Positions 42,291 through 53,328 of a stretch of DNA of 64,000 bases are shown here, one piece after another; the first letter of the stretch is position 1, and each line of letters begins with the position of its first letter. Location of the stretch: the NCBI GenBank assembly GCA_031272445.1, contig JAISTT010000011.1, positions 1-64,000 on the forward strand, in the 5' to 3' direction. The notes beneath the pieces were generated by a model. That model did no database searches and was not told the DNA's origin. It saw only the letters and a program-made list of their open reading frames with translations. This stretch comes from Candidatus Endomicrobiellum mastotermitis (lineage in GTDB: Bacteria > Elusimicrobiota > Endomicrobiia > Endomicrobiales > Endomicrobiaceae). The position numbers were made by a program, and so were the translations under genes.

Positions 42291-42881
42291 TTACATTATC
42301 ATGGATATAACCCTTTCAACACATTTAGTACGTCTGTACGAAAAAAATAAATTTTCCATATGAAAAGTACAAAGCTTTACATCAAAAACATCAATAACTC
42401 CAAATTTGCCTAATTTATTGCAAATTATTTCTGATAAATCTAACTTGTTATTATCAAGTTTAATACTAAATTTACTCTCCATCTCACGATCTACTTCATA
42501 ACAGCACGAACGTATATGAGGACCTATATAAACTTTAACTTTTTTTAGTTTAGCACAAAACTTATCTTTCAGTAATTCAAAAGTATTCTCTATTATACCA
42601 CTATAAAGACCTCTCCAACCCACATGAATTGCAGCTTTAAACTCTTCATTTTTTGCAGATACAAGTACAGGAACACAATCCGCAGTATAAATTCCAAGCA
42701 TCAGCGCTTTATCTGTAGTAATCAATCCATCACAATCATCGATAACTGTGTCCTTGTTAGAAATATTAACAATTCTTACATTATTGCCATGGACTTGCTT
42801 TGCAACCACTAAATTAGTCGGGTTTAACTTAAGAGAACGTAAAAAAGCAGTCCTTATAACTTTATTTTTCATATCACCCAC
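42291..42881 (-). CDS. Polyphenol oxidase / laccase-domain family (YfiH-like), 5' end uncertain
   Basis: VVAKQVHGNNV, GIYTADCVPVLV, AAIHVGWRGLYSGII, IGPHIRSCCYEV; GTG start in the ORF track. Confidence 0.87.
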   Translation of the reverse strand: MGDMKNKVIRTAFLRSLKLNPTNLVVAKQVHGNNVRIVNISNKDTVIDDCDGLITTDKALMLGIYTADCVPVLVSAKNEEFKAAIHVGWRGLYSGIIENTFELLKDKFCAKLKKVKVYIGPHIRSCCYEVDREMESKFSIKLDNNKLDLSEIICNKLGKFGVIDVFDVKLCTFHMENLFFSYRRTKCVERVISMIM

Positions 42882-42987
42882 GATTTTAGTAGTAGTAAAA
42901 TGCTTGCGTGGGAAAATCTTCTCTGATATAGACTTAGACTGTTTTAATTTAATAACATAGTTGTTAATAAAAATTCCTTTTTAGTTT

Positions 42988-44097
42988 TCATTTAAGAAAC
43001 CTTGGCTTCCAATAAGTATATGCTGGTTTTGATGGATCTGCTACCTCTTCAGTATTAGTTAAGTTAGACCTTGAAAAAAGATCAGATTGTACATTTTCAT
43101 TTTCATTTTTTATTACAACTTCGGCCTTATTAGTTTTAAACCCAGTAGCTATAATAGTAATTTTAATTTTATCGTCAATTCTATTATCTATGGTATGACC
43201 AAAAAATACATGTCCATTAATACCATAGCTTTTTATATCATTAAATATTTCCTGCAATGTAAAAGCAGTAACATTGGAATTTGTTGTTATATTAACAAGT
43301 GCCTTTTCAGCTTTTGATATATCATAATTATCAAGAAGTGGACTTGTTACAGCTTTCTTTACAGCTTCTTTAACATAAGAACTCGTACTTTCTCCTATTC
43401 CTATTAGTGCAGTGCCTGAATTAATCAAAATATTTTTAACATCAGCAAAATCCCTATTAATTTCGCCAGTAACAGTTATCACATCAGTAATTGCTTGAAT
43501 ACTTTGTCTTAAAACATCATCTATAATATGATAAAAAGCATCGAGAGCTATCCGTTCATTTATAACATTAAAAACCCTTTCATTTGGAATAACAATCAAA
43601 GCATCTGTATATTCCTTTAGATTTTTGATTCCTTCTTCAGCTTGTGCCATCCTGATTTTTCCTTCATGTTCAAAAGGCTTAGTAACAACTCCCACAGTAA
43701 GTATCCCAGCTTCCTTTGCAAGTTTTGCAACTACAGGAGCTGCACCTGTACCAGTTCCACCACCCATTCCAGCAGTAACAAAAAGCATATCAGCTCCATA
43801 AAGTCTCTCTTTTATTTCCTTTGCACTCTCTTCTGCAGCACATCTGCCAACCTCAGGATTACCCCCAACACCAAGTCCTTTTGTTATCTTCTCGCCAATT
43901 TGTATTATATCTGGAGCAGAAGACCTAAGCAAAGCTTGTGCATCAGTATTAATAGCCACAAAATCAACATTTCCAACATTCGCTGCAATCATCCTATTAA
44001 CAGCATTACACCCACCACCACCTACGCCCAAAATTTTAATTGTTGCAGGTTGCCCTGTACTTGTTTCTTTTATAGGTAGTAATATTTTTACACTCAT
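42988..44097 (-). CDS. ftsZ: Cell division protein FtsZ
   Basis: [36 protein letters not shown]. Confidence 0.97.
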   Translation of the reverse strand: MSVKILLPIKETSTGQPATIKILGVGGGGCNAVNRMIAANVGNVDFVAINTDAQALLRSSAPDIIQIGEKITKGLGVGGNPEVGRCAAEESAKEIKERLYGADMLFVTAGMGGGTGTGAAPVVAKLAKEAGILTVGVVTKPFEHEGKIRMAQAEEGIKNLKEYTDALIVIPNERVFNVINERIALDAFYHIIDDVLRQSIQAITDVITVTGEINRDFADVKNILINSGTALIGIGESTSSYVKEAVKKAVTSPLLDNYDISKAEKALVNITTNSNVTAFTLQEIFNDIKSYGINGHVFFGHTIDNRIDDKIKITIIATGFKTNKAEVVIKNENENVQSDLFSRSNLTNTEEVADPSKPAYTYWKPRFLK

Positions 44098-45339
44098 TTA
44101 AAAAATTTCCTCAAACCACTTTGATATTTTTAAAAATATATTACTCTTAGATGACTTATCATCAAAATAGTTCCTTAGATTCAAAAAATCATATGCTATT
44201 GCACCTATGGCAGTAGTATAAGAAGGATCCAACAATATTTCATTTGGGCATACGATCTTATTAGAATCAGGTACTCCAATCCTTACTGAACAATTAAACA
44301 CTTTTTCAAACGCTTCAGCAAGACCAGAAAGGTTACTACCTCCACCAGTAAGAATTATTCCTCCAGATAAAAATTCACATCCATAATCATTTTTTTCTAC
44401 AATTTCTTTTATCTCATACAAAATTCTATCAATTCTTGGTGTAATTATGCCACTTACAAGTTCAAGTTTATCACATTTTCTTGTGGTCCTTCCATCTGCA
44501 CCTTTATATTCAAATTCTTCATTTTTAAAATCTTTGTAAACAAAAGCTGCTCCATACATTTCCTTAATTTCTTTTGAAATAGAGTAAGATGCCCTCAACT
44601 TATGACCAATATCCCTTGTAATATAATCTGATCCATTAGAAATTTCATCAACATGCCTAACTATACCATCAACAAAATGTACAAGACCTGTAGTAAGACC
44701 GCCAAAATCAATTACAAGGCAGCTCAGTTCCTTTTCTTCTTTTGTAACCAAAATACTACTTGCAGCTAGATATCCATAAACTCTATAATTTAAATTTGTA
44801 CCTACAGAAGTCATGGCTTTAGCTATATTACCCATATTACTACTTGAAACTACAAAAGTATGCACATCCACTTCAATATATGTACCCTCCATACCAATTG
44901 GGTTTTGTATACCTTTTTGTTGATTCAATATATACTCGCGCGGAACTATTTGAAGTATCTCCTGATCTGAATCTATCTTTATTTGTTTCTTGGCACTCTC
45001 TAGAGCGTTTTGAACCGTCTCTTGAGTAATTTCTCTCTCAGAATGACTTATACTTGCAACACCTCTTGAACTTTTTGACTTAATAAAATTACCTCGCACA
45101 GCTACAACTACATTTCCTATACGACTTCCTGTAATCTTCTCTATTTTCTCAAAAACCTCACCTATAGATATTGCTGTTTCTTGTATATCAATAACTGCAC
45201 CAGCTTTTATACCATCACATGGGACTGACACTGCACCAAAAATTTTTATCAACCTTGCTTCATCATCACATACCCCAGCAGCACAACAAATTTTATTACT
45301 ACCTATATCAAGACCCGCTATAAGTGTTTGCTTTGCCAT
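44098..45339 (-). CDS. ftsA: Cell division protein FtsA
   Basis: IAGLDIGSNKICCAAG, LVIDFGGLTTGLVHF, GGIILTGGGSNLSGL. Confidence 0.95.
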   Translation of the reverse strand: MAKQTLIAGLDIGSNKICCAAGVCDDEARLIKIFGAVSVPCDGIKAGAVIDIQETAISIGEVFEKIEKITGSRIGNVVVAVRGNFIKSKSSRGVASISHSEREITQETVQNALESAKKQIKIDSDQEILQIVPREYILNQQKGIQNPIGMEGTYIEVDVHTFVVSSSNMGNIAKAMTSVGTNLNYRVYGYLAASSILVTKEEKELSCLVIDFGGLTTGLVHFVDGIVRHVDEISNGSDYITRDIGHKLRASYSISKEIKEMYGAAFVYKDFKNEEFEYKGADGRTTRKCDKLELVSGIITPRIDRILYEIKEIVEKNDYGCEFLSGGIILTGGGSNLSGLAEAFEKVFNCSVRIGVPDSNKIVCPNEILLDPSYTTAIGAIAYDFLNLRNYFDDKSSKSNIFLKISKWFEEIF

Positions 45340-45427
45340 TTAATTAACCCTTCTAAACATGATGTCTAACGTATTTTGTATTAATTTATTTAAGAATCAT
45401 TTTCACATTCATAAAACCTGTAAAATT

Positions 45428-46255
45428 TTAATCTAACACAATAGGTTTCACAAATACTCTCCCAATATCATAAAGAGTCATATCTATATATTCCAATCGT
45501 TTATACCTTAATAATGCATCTAAATAAACTTTTTGAAATTTTTTAAATTTATAAGCTAAACATTCCGATCTTTCCTTACCCCAGAGAACTCGTGTATTAT
45601 CGCTCATAATGAATATTAAGTCTTTAGTATTGTTAAATCTCATTTCATTAACATTATTAAGATAATTACCCCCACATACAGATTTAAACCTTTTAATAAA
45701 ATTTAAAAGTTTCTTTCTCTCATAATCTGATTTATAAAAAAGCTTTGGAACTTTCACTGCATTCATGAAACCACGCAATGGGAAACATATACCATCAAAA
45801 TCTATACCAAATAACTTACCAGAACTTACTACAAACGCTTCTGGAATTCTTTCATAAGCTTCAACCTTTATCCTTTGCCAACCTCTCCTAATAGTTACAT
45901 TTTTTAATTCAGGTTTTAGTTTTTTAATTTCACATTCAGCTTCAGATAAGTTAACTTTAAAAAAATTATCTCCCACCTTAAAAGGAAGAAGTTCTTTTAT
46001 TTCAGCTTTTGTAATATTCTTTGTTCTAACAACTTCTATACTTTTAACAATTATCTTATCCGAGTTGTAAATAAGATTCATCATTTTTTTAATACTAAAA
46101 CAAATTAAAACTACAAGTATAATAAATAACGTAAAGCAAAAAAACAACCTGACAACTTTTTTGTCTTTGTCATGCGCATGTAAATATCTATTCCTATTTC
46201 CAGCTGAGACATATTTATAAACATAGTGCCTCTTTTTCCCCATTTTATAACGCAC
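45428..46255 (-). CDS. ftsQ: Cell division protein FtsQ (POTRA domain)
   Basis: Single N-terminal TM, POTRA-like segment, position between ddl and ftsA. Confidence 0.8.
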   Translation of the reverse strand: MRYKMGKKRHYVYKYVSAGNRNRYLHAHDKDKKVVRLFFCFTLFIILVVLICFSIKKMMNLIYNSDKIIVKSIEVVRTKNITKAEIKELLPFKVGDNFFKVNLSEAECEIKKLKPELKNVTIRRGWQRIKVEAYERIPEAFVVSSGKLFGIDFDGICFPLRGFMNAVKVPKLFYKSDYERKKLLNFIKRFKSVCGGNYLNNVNEMRFNNTKDLIFIMSDNTRVLWGKERSECLAYKFKKFQKVYLDALLRYKRLEYIDMTLYDIGRVFVKPIVLD

Positions 46256-47165
46256 TCTCTAAAATTTTTAAAACCAAATCTTCAAAACTATAACCAGCAA
46301 ATTTACCTGCATCTGGGATTAAAGAAGTTTCTGTCATTCCTGGAATAGTATTATTCTCAAGAACCCAAACTTTATCATTTAAATCTACAATCATATCAAA
46401 ACGACAAATACCTTTACACTTCAAGACCTCATATAACTTTTCGGCATTATTTTGAGCCACTTTGTAAGACTTTTCAGCTATCCTAGCAGGAATTATGTGT
46501 TCTGCACCATCTTTTTGATATTTAGATTCAAAATCGTAAAACTGTCCTTTAGGAATTATCTCAACAATAGGTAATGCTTTACCATCTATAATCCCTACAG
46601 TTATTTCCTTACCTTCTATAAACTGTTCAATAAGAATATCTTCATCATATTTAAATGCCTTTTTTACAGCGCTAATAAGTTCTGAGCTTTCTTTTACTAT
46701 ACTTACACCTATCGTGGAACCTTGTGACACAGGCTTTATAATCACTGGATATTTCTTTATTTCAGGAATAAAATCAAGTCTCTTCAATACTTCCCAATCT
46801 GGAGTCAAAATCCCCATATACTTAAATAACTTCTTTGAAATATCTTTATTCATAGAAATAGAACTTGCCAAAACACCACATCCAGTATAAGGAACACCAA
46901 GCACTTTAAGCATGCCTTGAATTGTCCCATCTTCACCAAAATTGCCATGCAAAGCTAAGTAGGCAATATTTATTTTCTTCTTTTTGATTTCTTCAACAAC
47001 ATTATTGTTAACATCAATACCACAAATATCCAACTTTAGCTTATCAAGCACACCTAAAATAGCTTTACCAGATCTAATTGAAACTTCTCTTTCACTCGAA
47101 CTTCCACCATATAAAACACCTATCTTTTTTTTGTTCAATTTTATTAAAAGGCTAGAATCTATCAT
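46245..47165 (-). CDS. ddl: D-alanine--D-alanine ligase
   Basis: GVLYGGSSSEREVSIRSG, LHGNFGEDGTIQGML, LENNTIPGMTETSL. Confidence 0.96.
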   Translation of the reverse strand: MIDSSLLIKLNKKKIGVLYGGSSSEREVSIRSGKAILGVLDKLKLDICGIDVNNNVVEEIKKKKINIAYLALHGNFGEDGTIQGMLKVLGVPYTGCGVLASSISMNKDISKKLFKYMGILTPDWEVLKRLDFIPEIKKYPVIIKPVSQGSTIGVSIVKESSELISAVKKAFKYDEDILIEQFIEGKEITVGIIDGKALPIVEIIPKGQFYDFESKYQKDGAEHIIPARIAEKSYKVAQNNAEKLYEVLKCKGICRFDMIVDLNDKVWVLENNTIPGMTETSLIPDAGKFAGYSFEDLVLKILESAL

Positions 47166-48070
47166 TTTATCATCTTTATCTCTGTTTCAAGACTTATATC
47201 GAATTTCTCTTTTACTTTTTCTTTTATGAGGTCAATCAAATACAGAACATCTTTTGCATTTGCTCCACCTCTATTTATTATAAAATTTCCATGAAGCTCT
47301 GAGACCTGCGCACAACCTATACATTTTCCTTTTAAACCAGCGTATTCAATAAGTTTTCCCGCACTAAAACCACTTGGATTTTTAAATATACTCCCAGCAT
47401 TAGGCGTATTTAAAGGTTGCCCTTGTAAACGCTTTTGCATGTTTCTACAAATTTTTTTAAAACTATCATTTTTTATTGATCTTTCCAAGGAAAAATTAAC
47501 TTTTGTAATAATGCAATTTTCAAGCCCACTTTTTCTATACCCAAATCTAATATCTTTTTTACTTATCGATTGTTTTTTTGAATTTTTATATATTTCTATA
47601 CTATCTATACTTGTACTTATCCATTCATCATTACTACCAGCATTTCCACACACCGCTCCCCCAACTGTTCCAGGAATTCCAGCAAGATATTCAAGACCTG
47701 TTAGATTGCTTTTAAGAGCAGTCTTTAAAAGATTTGAAATTAATGTTCCTCCTCCACACGAAATTTGATTTTCTAGAACATAACTTTTTCCAAAATCTTC
47801 AGAAAGACAAACTACAATTCCCCTATATCCTTCGTCTAAAAAGAGAACGTTTGTACCTTTACCTAAAATACAGTATTTATCATTACCTGAAACAATTCTT
47901 AAAAACTCTAATAAAGCATATTCATTTGGAACTTCAATGAAAAAATCAGCTGGTCCACCAATTTTAAAAGAACAATGCTTTAAAAGAAGTTCATCTCTTA
48001 AAACCTTACAGCCTAAATAAGACAACACTTTAATCAAATTATAGTCAATAATTCTTCCCCTTTCTTCCAA
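47162..48070 (-). CDS. murB: UDP-N-acetylenolpyruvoylglucosamine reductase
   Basis: SFKIGGPADFFIEV, LEYLAGIPGTVGGAVCGNAG, NAGSIFKNP; start probably downstream of 48070. Confidence 0.95.
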   Translation of the reverse strand: MEERGRIIDYNLIKVLSYLGCKVLRDELLLKHCSFKIGGPADFFIEVPNEYALLEFLRIVSGNDKYCILGKGTNVLFLDEGYRGIVVCLSEDFGKSYVLENQISCGGGTLISNLLKTALKSNLTGLEYLAGIPGTVGGAVCGNAGSNDEWISTSIDSIEIYKNSKKQSISKKDIRFGYRKSGLENCIITKVNFSLERSIKNDSFKKICRNMQKRLQGQPLNTPNAGSIFKNPSGFSAGKLIEYAGLKGKCIGCAQVSELHGNFIINRGGANAKDVLYLIDLIKEKVKEKFDISLETEIKMIK

Positions 48071-49389
48071 ACATCTCCTGCTCCTAAAGTTAGCACTATA
48101 TCACCTACAGAAAGATATTGTAAAACTTTTTCTAAACTTGAAAATCTCTCAGCTTTACACCCATTATTTACAAGACTTTTCAATATTAAGTCCGAAGTCA
48201 CACCTTCTATAGGTTGTTCACCCGCAGAATAAATATCCAAAACTTCTATTATATCTGCATCTGAAAAACTTAGACCAAACTCATTAAAAAGTTGCTTTGT
48301 TCTTGTATACCTATGTGGCTGAAACAAAACAATAAGTCTGCGTTCAGGCCAAAAATGTTTTATAGCTCTTAAAGTAACAGTAATTTCAGTGGGATGGTGA
48401 CCATAATCATCAATAACCATAACCCCTTTCTTTTCACCTTTTAACTCAAGACGTCTACCTACACCGTCAAATTTATTTATAGCTTTTGCAATTAAATCAA
48501 ACGGTATATCAAGCCACAATCCTACTCCTATCGCTGCTAGAGAATTATACACATTATGCTCCCCATAAGTCTTCATACAAACAGTGCCTATATTTCTATT
48601 CTTATAAATGACTTCAAAGCTTGTTGTATAATTTTTTAGTAGTCTTACATTCAGAGCTTTAATATCTGGATTACCCATAACACCATAGGTAATATACCTT
48701 CTCCTGATTTTGGGGATTATTTCTTTCACTATTTTATTATCTGAGCAAATTATTGCAGCACCATAAAACGGAACAAAATTGATATATTTTACAAAAGCTT
48801 CTTTAAGGTTTTCCATATTATCATAATAATCTAAATGATCATTATCTATATTTGTAACAACCGCAATAGCTGGTGAAAGCTTCAAAAAAGAACCATCAGA
48901 TTCATCTGCTTCTGCAACAATATAATCGCCTTTTCCTAACCTAGCACTAGTTTTAAGATTTTTAAGTCTACCTCCAATAACAATCGTTGGATCAAGTCCT
49001 CCTTCATCAAGAATAAGAGAAGTAAGAGATGTAGTTGTAGTTTTACCATGTGTTCCAGCTATTGTTATAGCATACTTTAATCTTGCAAGCTCAACTAGCA
49101 TTTCTATACGCGAAACTACTGGGATTTTCTTTCTTAGAGCCATAACAATTTCAGGATTATTTTCACTTATAGCACTAGAAGTTACAATAACCTCAGCAAG
49201 TTCTATATTTTTTTCATTATGTCCGATATAAATCTTTGCACCTATTGTCTTAAGATAATCTGTAATATCAGATTTTTTTAGATCAGAGCCAGAAATATTA
49301 TGTCCCAAATTTATTAAAACTTCCGCTATACCAGACATTCCTGACCCACCAACACCTACAAAGTGTATATTCTGACTCTTTTGAAACAT
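48034..49389 (-). CDS. murC: UDP-N-acetylmuramate--L-alanine ligase
   Basis: IHFVGVGGSGMSGIAEVL, TIAGTHGKTTTTSL, DDYGHHPTEI. Confidence 0.96.
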   Translation of the reverse strand: MFQKSQNIHFVGVGGSGMSGIAEVLINLGHNISGSDLKKSDITDYLKTIGAKIYIGHNEKNIELAEVIVTSSAISENNPEIVMALRKKIPVVSRIEMLVELARLKYAITIAGTHGKTTTTSLTSLILDEGGLDPTIVIGGRLKNLKTSARLGKGDYIVAEADESDGSFLKLSPAIAVVTNIDNDHLDYYDNMENLKEAFVKYINFVPFYGAAIICSDNKIVKEIIPKIRRRYITYGVMGNPDIKALNVRLLKNYTTSFEVIYKNRNIGTVCMKTYGEHNVYNSLAAIGVGLWLDIPFDLIAKAINKFDGVGRRLELKGEKKGVMVIDDYGHHPTEITVTLRAIKHFWPERRLIVLFQPHRYTRTKQLFNEFGLSFSDADIIEVLDIYSAGEQPIEGVTSDLILKSLVNNGCKAERFSSLEKVLQYLSVGDIVLTLGAGDVWKKGEELLTII

Positions 49390-49597
49390 AATTTTATTAG
49401 TCTATTAAAAATATTTAATAAATTTAAAATACAGCCTTTAGAAAACTATTTGTAAACCACAACCACTTTTCATTTCACATTTACAACAAACTTTTATAGT
49501 CTCCTACCTTTTGTATAATCTACATAGATCTTAACGTGATTATCTATTACTTTTCAGTTGAAAAACAAAAAACTAAAACATATCATAATCATACATT

Positions 49598-50764
49598 TTA
49601 CCATTTAACTAAACTTATGCGCTCTACAGCTTCTTTAATTCTTGGAACACTAACAGTAAGAGCAAATCTAACATAACCTTCGCCACTTTTACCCATACCA
49701 TTCCCAGGAGTGCAAACTATTGAAGCTATGTCAAGAAGTCTAGAAACAACTTGTGAAGATGTATAGCCATTTGGAATCTTTGCCCAAACATAAAACGAAG
49801 CTTTTGGTGAACTAATTTCCCAATCTAACTTTCTCAAACCTTCCACTAAAACGTCTCTACGCTCTTTATATATTTTTCTGAAGTTTTTAACACACTCCTG
49901 CGACGAACTAAGAGCTGTTACTGCAGCTTCTTGTATAGCTTGAAAAACGCCAGAATCGTAATTATCTTTTACTTTTGCAATACCTGCAACTATATCTTTA
50001 TTCCCACAAACCCAACCTATTCTCCAACCAGTCATATTATAAGTTTTAGAAAGTGAATGAAACTCCACTCCAACCTCTTTAGCACCAGGAAACTCAAGAA
50101 AGCTACACGGTTTTTCATTTTCATCATAATATATTTCTGAATACGCAGCATCAGAAGCAACAATTATATTATTTCTTTTTGCAAACTCAATAAGTTTTAT
50201 ATAAAATTCTTTTGGTGCTATTGCAGCAGTAGGATTGTTAGGATAATTTACAAAAATTATTTTTGCTTTTTTAAGAACATCTCTAGGAATTACATCTAAA
50301 TCGGGTAAAAAATTATTCTTTTCAAGCAAGGGCATAAAATATGGAATACCATCACTAAAAATTGTACCCGTGTTATAAACAGGATAACAAGGCTCAGGAA
50401 CTAAAACCACGTCACCAGGATTTACAAATCCCAAATGAATATGACCTATACCTTCTTTCGAACCTATTAAAGCGCAAACTTCATCAATATTTAGGTTAAC
50501 ATTAAACCTTCTCTTATACCACTTTCCAACAGCTTCTCTATACGAAAGTAAACCGGCTCCAAACGGATACTGATGATTTGCAGGATTTATCACTGCCTCT
50601 TGAATAGACTTTACTATATGGTTTGGCGTAGGTAAATCTGGGTCTCCAACACCCAATGATATTATATCTTTACCTTTTTCAATTGCTTCTTTTTTCTTCT
50701 TGTCCATTTCAATAAAAAGATAGGGTGGCAATCTTTTCAATTTCTCGTTATATTTTATTTTCAT
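49598..50764 (-). CDS. dapL: LL-diaminopimelate aminotransferase (DapL-type class I aminotransferase)
   Basis: ISLGVGDPDLPTP, YPNNPTAAIAP, HSLSKTYNMTGWRIGWVCGN; adjacent to dapB/dapA. Confidence 0.83.
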   Translation of the reverse strand: MKIKYNEKLKRLPPYLFIEMDKKKKEAIEKGKDIISLGVGDPDLPTPNHIVKSIQEAVINPANHQYPFGAGLLSYREAVGKWYKRRFNVNLNIDEVCALIGSKEGIGHIHLGFVNPGDVVLVPEPCYPVYNTGTIFSDGIPYFMPLLEKNNFLPDLDVIPRDVLKKAKIIFVNYPNNPTAAIAPKEFYIKLIEFAKRNNIIVASDAAYSEIYYDENEKPCSFLEFPGAKEVGVEFHSLSKTYNMTGWRIGWVCGNKDIVAGIAKVKDNYDSGVFQAIQEAAVTALSSSQECVKNFRKIYKERRDVLVEGLRKLDWEISSPKASFYVWAKIPNGYTSSQVVSRLLDIASIVCTPGNGMGKSGEGYVRFALTVSVPRIKEAVERISLVKW

Positions 50765-50791
50765 TGATTTTCTCCACATTACATCTCCATA

Positions 50792-51571
50792 CTAGGTACT
50801 CTTCATATTTAACACATCAATCATATTGTATAATCCAGGGTTCTGATTAACTACCCATTTCGCAGCTCTTAAAGCTCCTGATGCAAAAGTATTCCTAGAA
50901 TGCGCTCTATGAGTTAATTCAATTCTCTCTCCAGCACCAGCAAAATATACTGTATGCTCTCCAACAATATCTCCAGCCCTTATAGAAAATAATCCTATTT
51001 CATCTCTCTTCCTTAGGGTACTCGTAGAATGCCTGCTGTAAACACCTATATCATTCATGTTTCTTCCTAGCGAACTCGCCACAATTTCTGCAAGTTTTAC
51101 AGCTGTTCCAGATGGAGAATCTTTTTTCTTATTATGATGTAATTCAAGTATTTCAACATCATAGTCCGGAATTTTCTTAACAACAGTTTCAACAAGTTTA
51201 AACAAAATATTTACACCAGCAGACATATTAGGCGAAAAAACAATAGGAACACTTTTCGACATCTCAAATATTTTGCTCTTTTGCTCCTCACTGAAACCCG
51301 TAGTTCCAATGACTAAAGGTACTTTAAATTCTTTTACAATTTCTAAACTCTTCATAGTACTACTAGGATTTGTAAAATCTATCAGAGAGTCTGTTTCAGG
51401 TAAAAAAATTTTTAAATCTCTCACAGAACGTATAACTGGATCACCTGTGCCAACTGCCATACTCGTATCAGACTCAAAAACACCTAAAACTTGAATTTCT
51501 TTATCTAATTTCGCCAATTTAATTATTGCTTGTCCCATTCTCCCAGCACCACCACAAATCAATATTTTCAT
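50792..51571 (-). CDS. dapB: 4-hydroxy-tetrahydrodipicolinate reductase
   Basis: ICGGAGRMGQAIIKLA, ELHHNKKKDSPSGTAVKLAE. Confidence 0.96.
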   Translation of the reverse strand: MKILICGGAGRMGQAIIKLAKLDKEIQVLGVFESDTSMAVGTGDPVIRSVRDLKIFLPETDSLIDFTNPSSTMKSLEIVKEFKVPLVIGTTGFSEEQKSKIFEMSKSVPIVFSPNMSAGVNILFKLVETVVKKIPDYDVEILELHHNKKKDSPSGTAVKLAEIVASSLGRNMNDIGVYSRHSTSTLRKRDEIGLFSIRAGDIVGEHTVYFAGAGERIELTHRAHSRNTFASGALRAAKWVVNQNPGLYNMIDVLNMKST

Positions 51572-52443
51572 CTTAAAACCCCATAATCTTTCAACGCCTT
51601 TTCAAGTATCAATCTATTAGTTTCTTCCATATCACACATAGGAAGCCTAAGAGACGGTTCACATATTCCCAATAAAGAAGCAGCAGTTTTTATTGGTATA
51701 GGGTTTGTCTCCACAAACATTGATTTTACTAAAGGTAAGAGTTTATAGTGAATATTCATCGCTTTTCTCATATTACCATCCCTAAATTCTTTAATAAATA
51801 ATACCATATCCGCAGGAATAATGTTAGATAAAATTGAAATAACTCCGGCTCCACCTATAGATAACAAAGGAAGAGTAAGAGCATCGTCCCCTGAAATAAG
51901 GTCTATATCTGGCGCCAAATATTTTATAACACTCATTTGCTCTAAAGATCCTGAGGCTTCTTTTACACCAACAATATTTTTACAATCTTTAAAAAGTGTT
52001 GCAATTGTCACAGGCTCAATATTTATGGATGTTCTTCCCACAATATTATAAAGAACAATTGGGATATCTACTATATCAGCTATACTCTTAAAATGAATGT
52101 ACAATCCTCTCTGCGTTGGTTTATTATAATAAGGGGAAACTACCAAGGCTCCATCGCAACCAATTTTTTTTGCAAACTGCGTAGAATGTATTGCTTCATG
52201 CGTAGAATTAGACCCAGTCCCAGCAAGAACTTTAATCTTACCTTTTACGCTTTTAACACAAAATTCTATAACTTCCTCATGTTCCTCCCAAGTTAAAGTA
52301 GATGACTCACCCGTAGTACCACAAGGAACAATACCATCTACTCCATTTCTACACTGACTTTCAATTAATTTTCCCAGCGCATCAAAGTCAATTTTATTGT
52401 TTTTAAATGGCGTAATTAACGCTGTATACACTCCAGAAAACAT
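51568..52443 (-). CDS. dapA: 4-hydroxy-tetrahydrodipicolinate synthase
   Basis: GVYTALITPFKNNKID, GTTGESSTLTWEEH, PIVLYNIVGRTS, GVKEASG. Confidence 0.96.
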   Translation of the reverse strand: MFSGVYTALITPFKNNKIDFDALGKLIESQCRNGVDGIVPCGTTGESSTLTWEEHEEVIEFCVKSVKGKIKVLAGTGSNSTHEAIHSTQFAKKIGCDGALVVSPYYNKPTQRGLYIHFKSIADIVDIPIVLYNIVGRTSINIEPVTIATLFKDCKNIVGVKEASGSLEQMSVIKYLAPDIDLISGDDALTLPLLSIGGAGVISILSNIIPADMVLFIKEFRDGNMRKAMNIHYKLLPLVKSMFVETNPIPIKTAASLLGICEPSLRLPMCDMEETNRLILEKALKDYGVLR

Positions 52444-52504
52444 AAAAACTTTCCTTATCTATATTATTTATTTCACTAAAGTACTAATTTTAATCAATCT
52501 TAAA

Positions 52505-53326
52505 TTATATTTCAACCACACCTTTAAAAGATATATAAACAGGTCCTTCAAGCACTACATCATAAATTTTATTATCAACATTTCTTAAAGAAACGGACAA
52601 TCTATCGCCTCCTTTTGTAATTATATTAACAGGAGATTTAACAAAACCTCTAAGGACAGAAATAATTCCAGCAGCAGTTATTCCCGTACCACAAGCTAAA
52701 GTTTCATCTTCAACTCCTCTTTCATAAGTACGTACAGTAAGGACATTATTACCTATAATTTTAACAAAGTTAACATTTGCTCCATCAGGAGCAAATACTT
52801 CATGATATCTTACGATTCTGCCATACTTAACAACATTAACATTCTTAATATCATCATCAATAAATATAATTGCATGAGGAACACCAGTATTTATAAAATC
52901 AATATTAAATTCTTTTTTATCAATTATAATTTTTATATCTTTGACCAAATCTTTAGGATCATACAAATTAAGTTTTACTCTATTTTTATCATTCACTAAA
53001 ATTTCAGCGTCTATGATTCCAGCATCAGTTTCAAAAATCATTTCTAAATCTACTATTCCCAAATCATATGCAAATCTCGCAATAGATCTTCCTCCATTTC
53101 CACACATAGAAGCATAGGAACCATCAGAGTTAAAATACTTCATCTTAAAATCCTTAAATGCACTTCTCTCAAGTAGAATTAATCCATCAGCACCTATTGA
53201 ATATTTTCTATCACAGAGCTTCCTTGCAAGCTTTTGATAATCCTCACTCCAAATTATACCTTCCCTATTATCTACCAAAATAAAATCATTTCCAGCAGCA
53301 GTAAGTTTCGAAAAACTAATGTTCAT
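52505..53326 (-). CDS. dapF: Diaminopimelate epimerase
   Basis: KLTAAGNDFILVDNR, MCGNGGRSIARFA, YERGVEDETLACGTG. Confidence 0.96.
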   Translation of the reverse strand: MNISFSKLTAAGNDFILVDNREGIIWSEDYQKLARKLCDRKYSIGADGLILLERSAFKDFKMKYFNSDGSYASMCGNGGRSIARFAYDLGIVDLEMIFETDAGIIDAEILVNDKNRVKLNLYDPKDLVKDIKIIIDKKEFNIDFINTGVPHAIIFIDDDIKNVNVVKYGRIVRYHEVFAPDGANVNFVKIIGNNVLTVRTYERGVEDETLACGTGITAAGIISVLRGFVKSPVNIITKGGDRLSVSLRNVDNKIYDVVLEGPVYISFKGVVEI

Positions 53327-53328
53327 TT

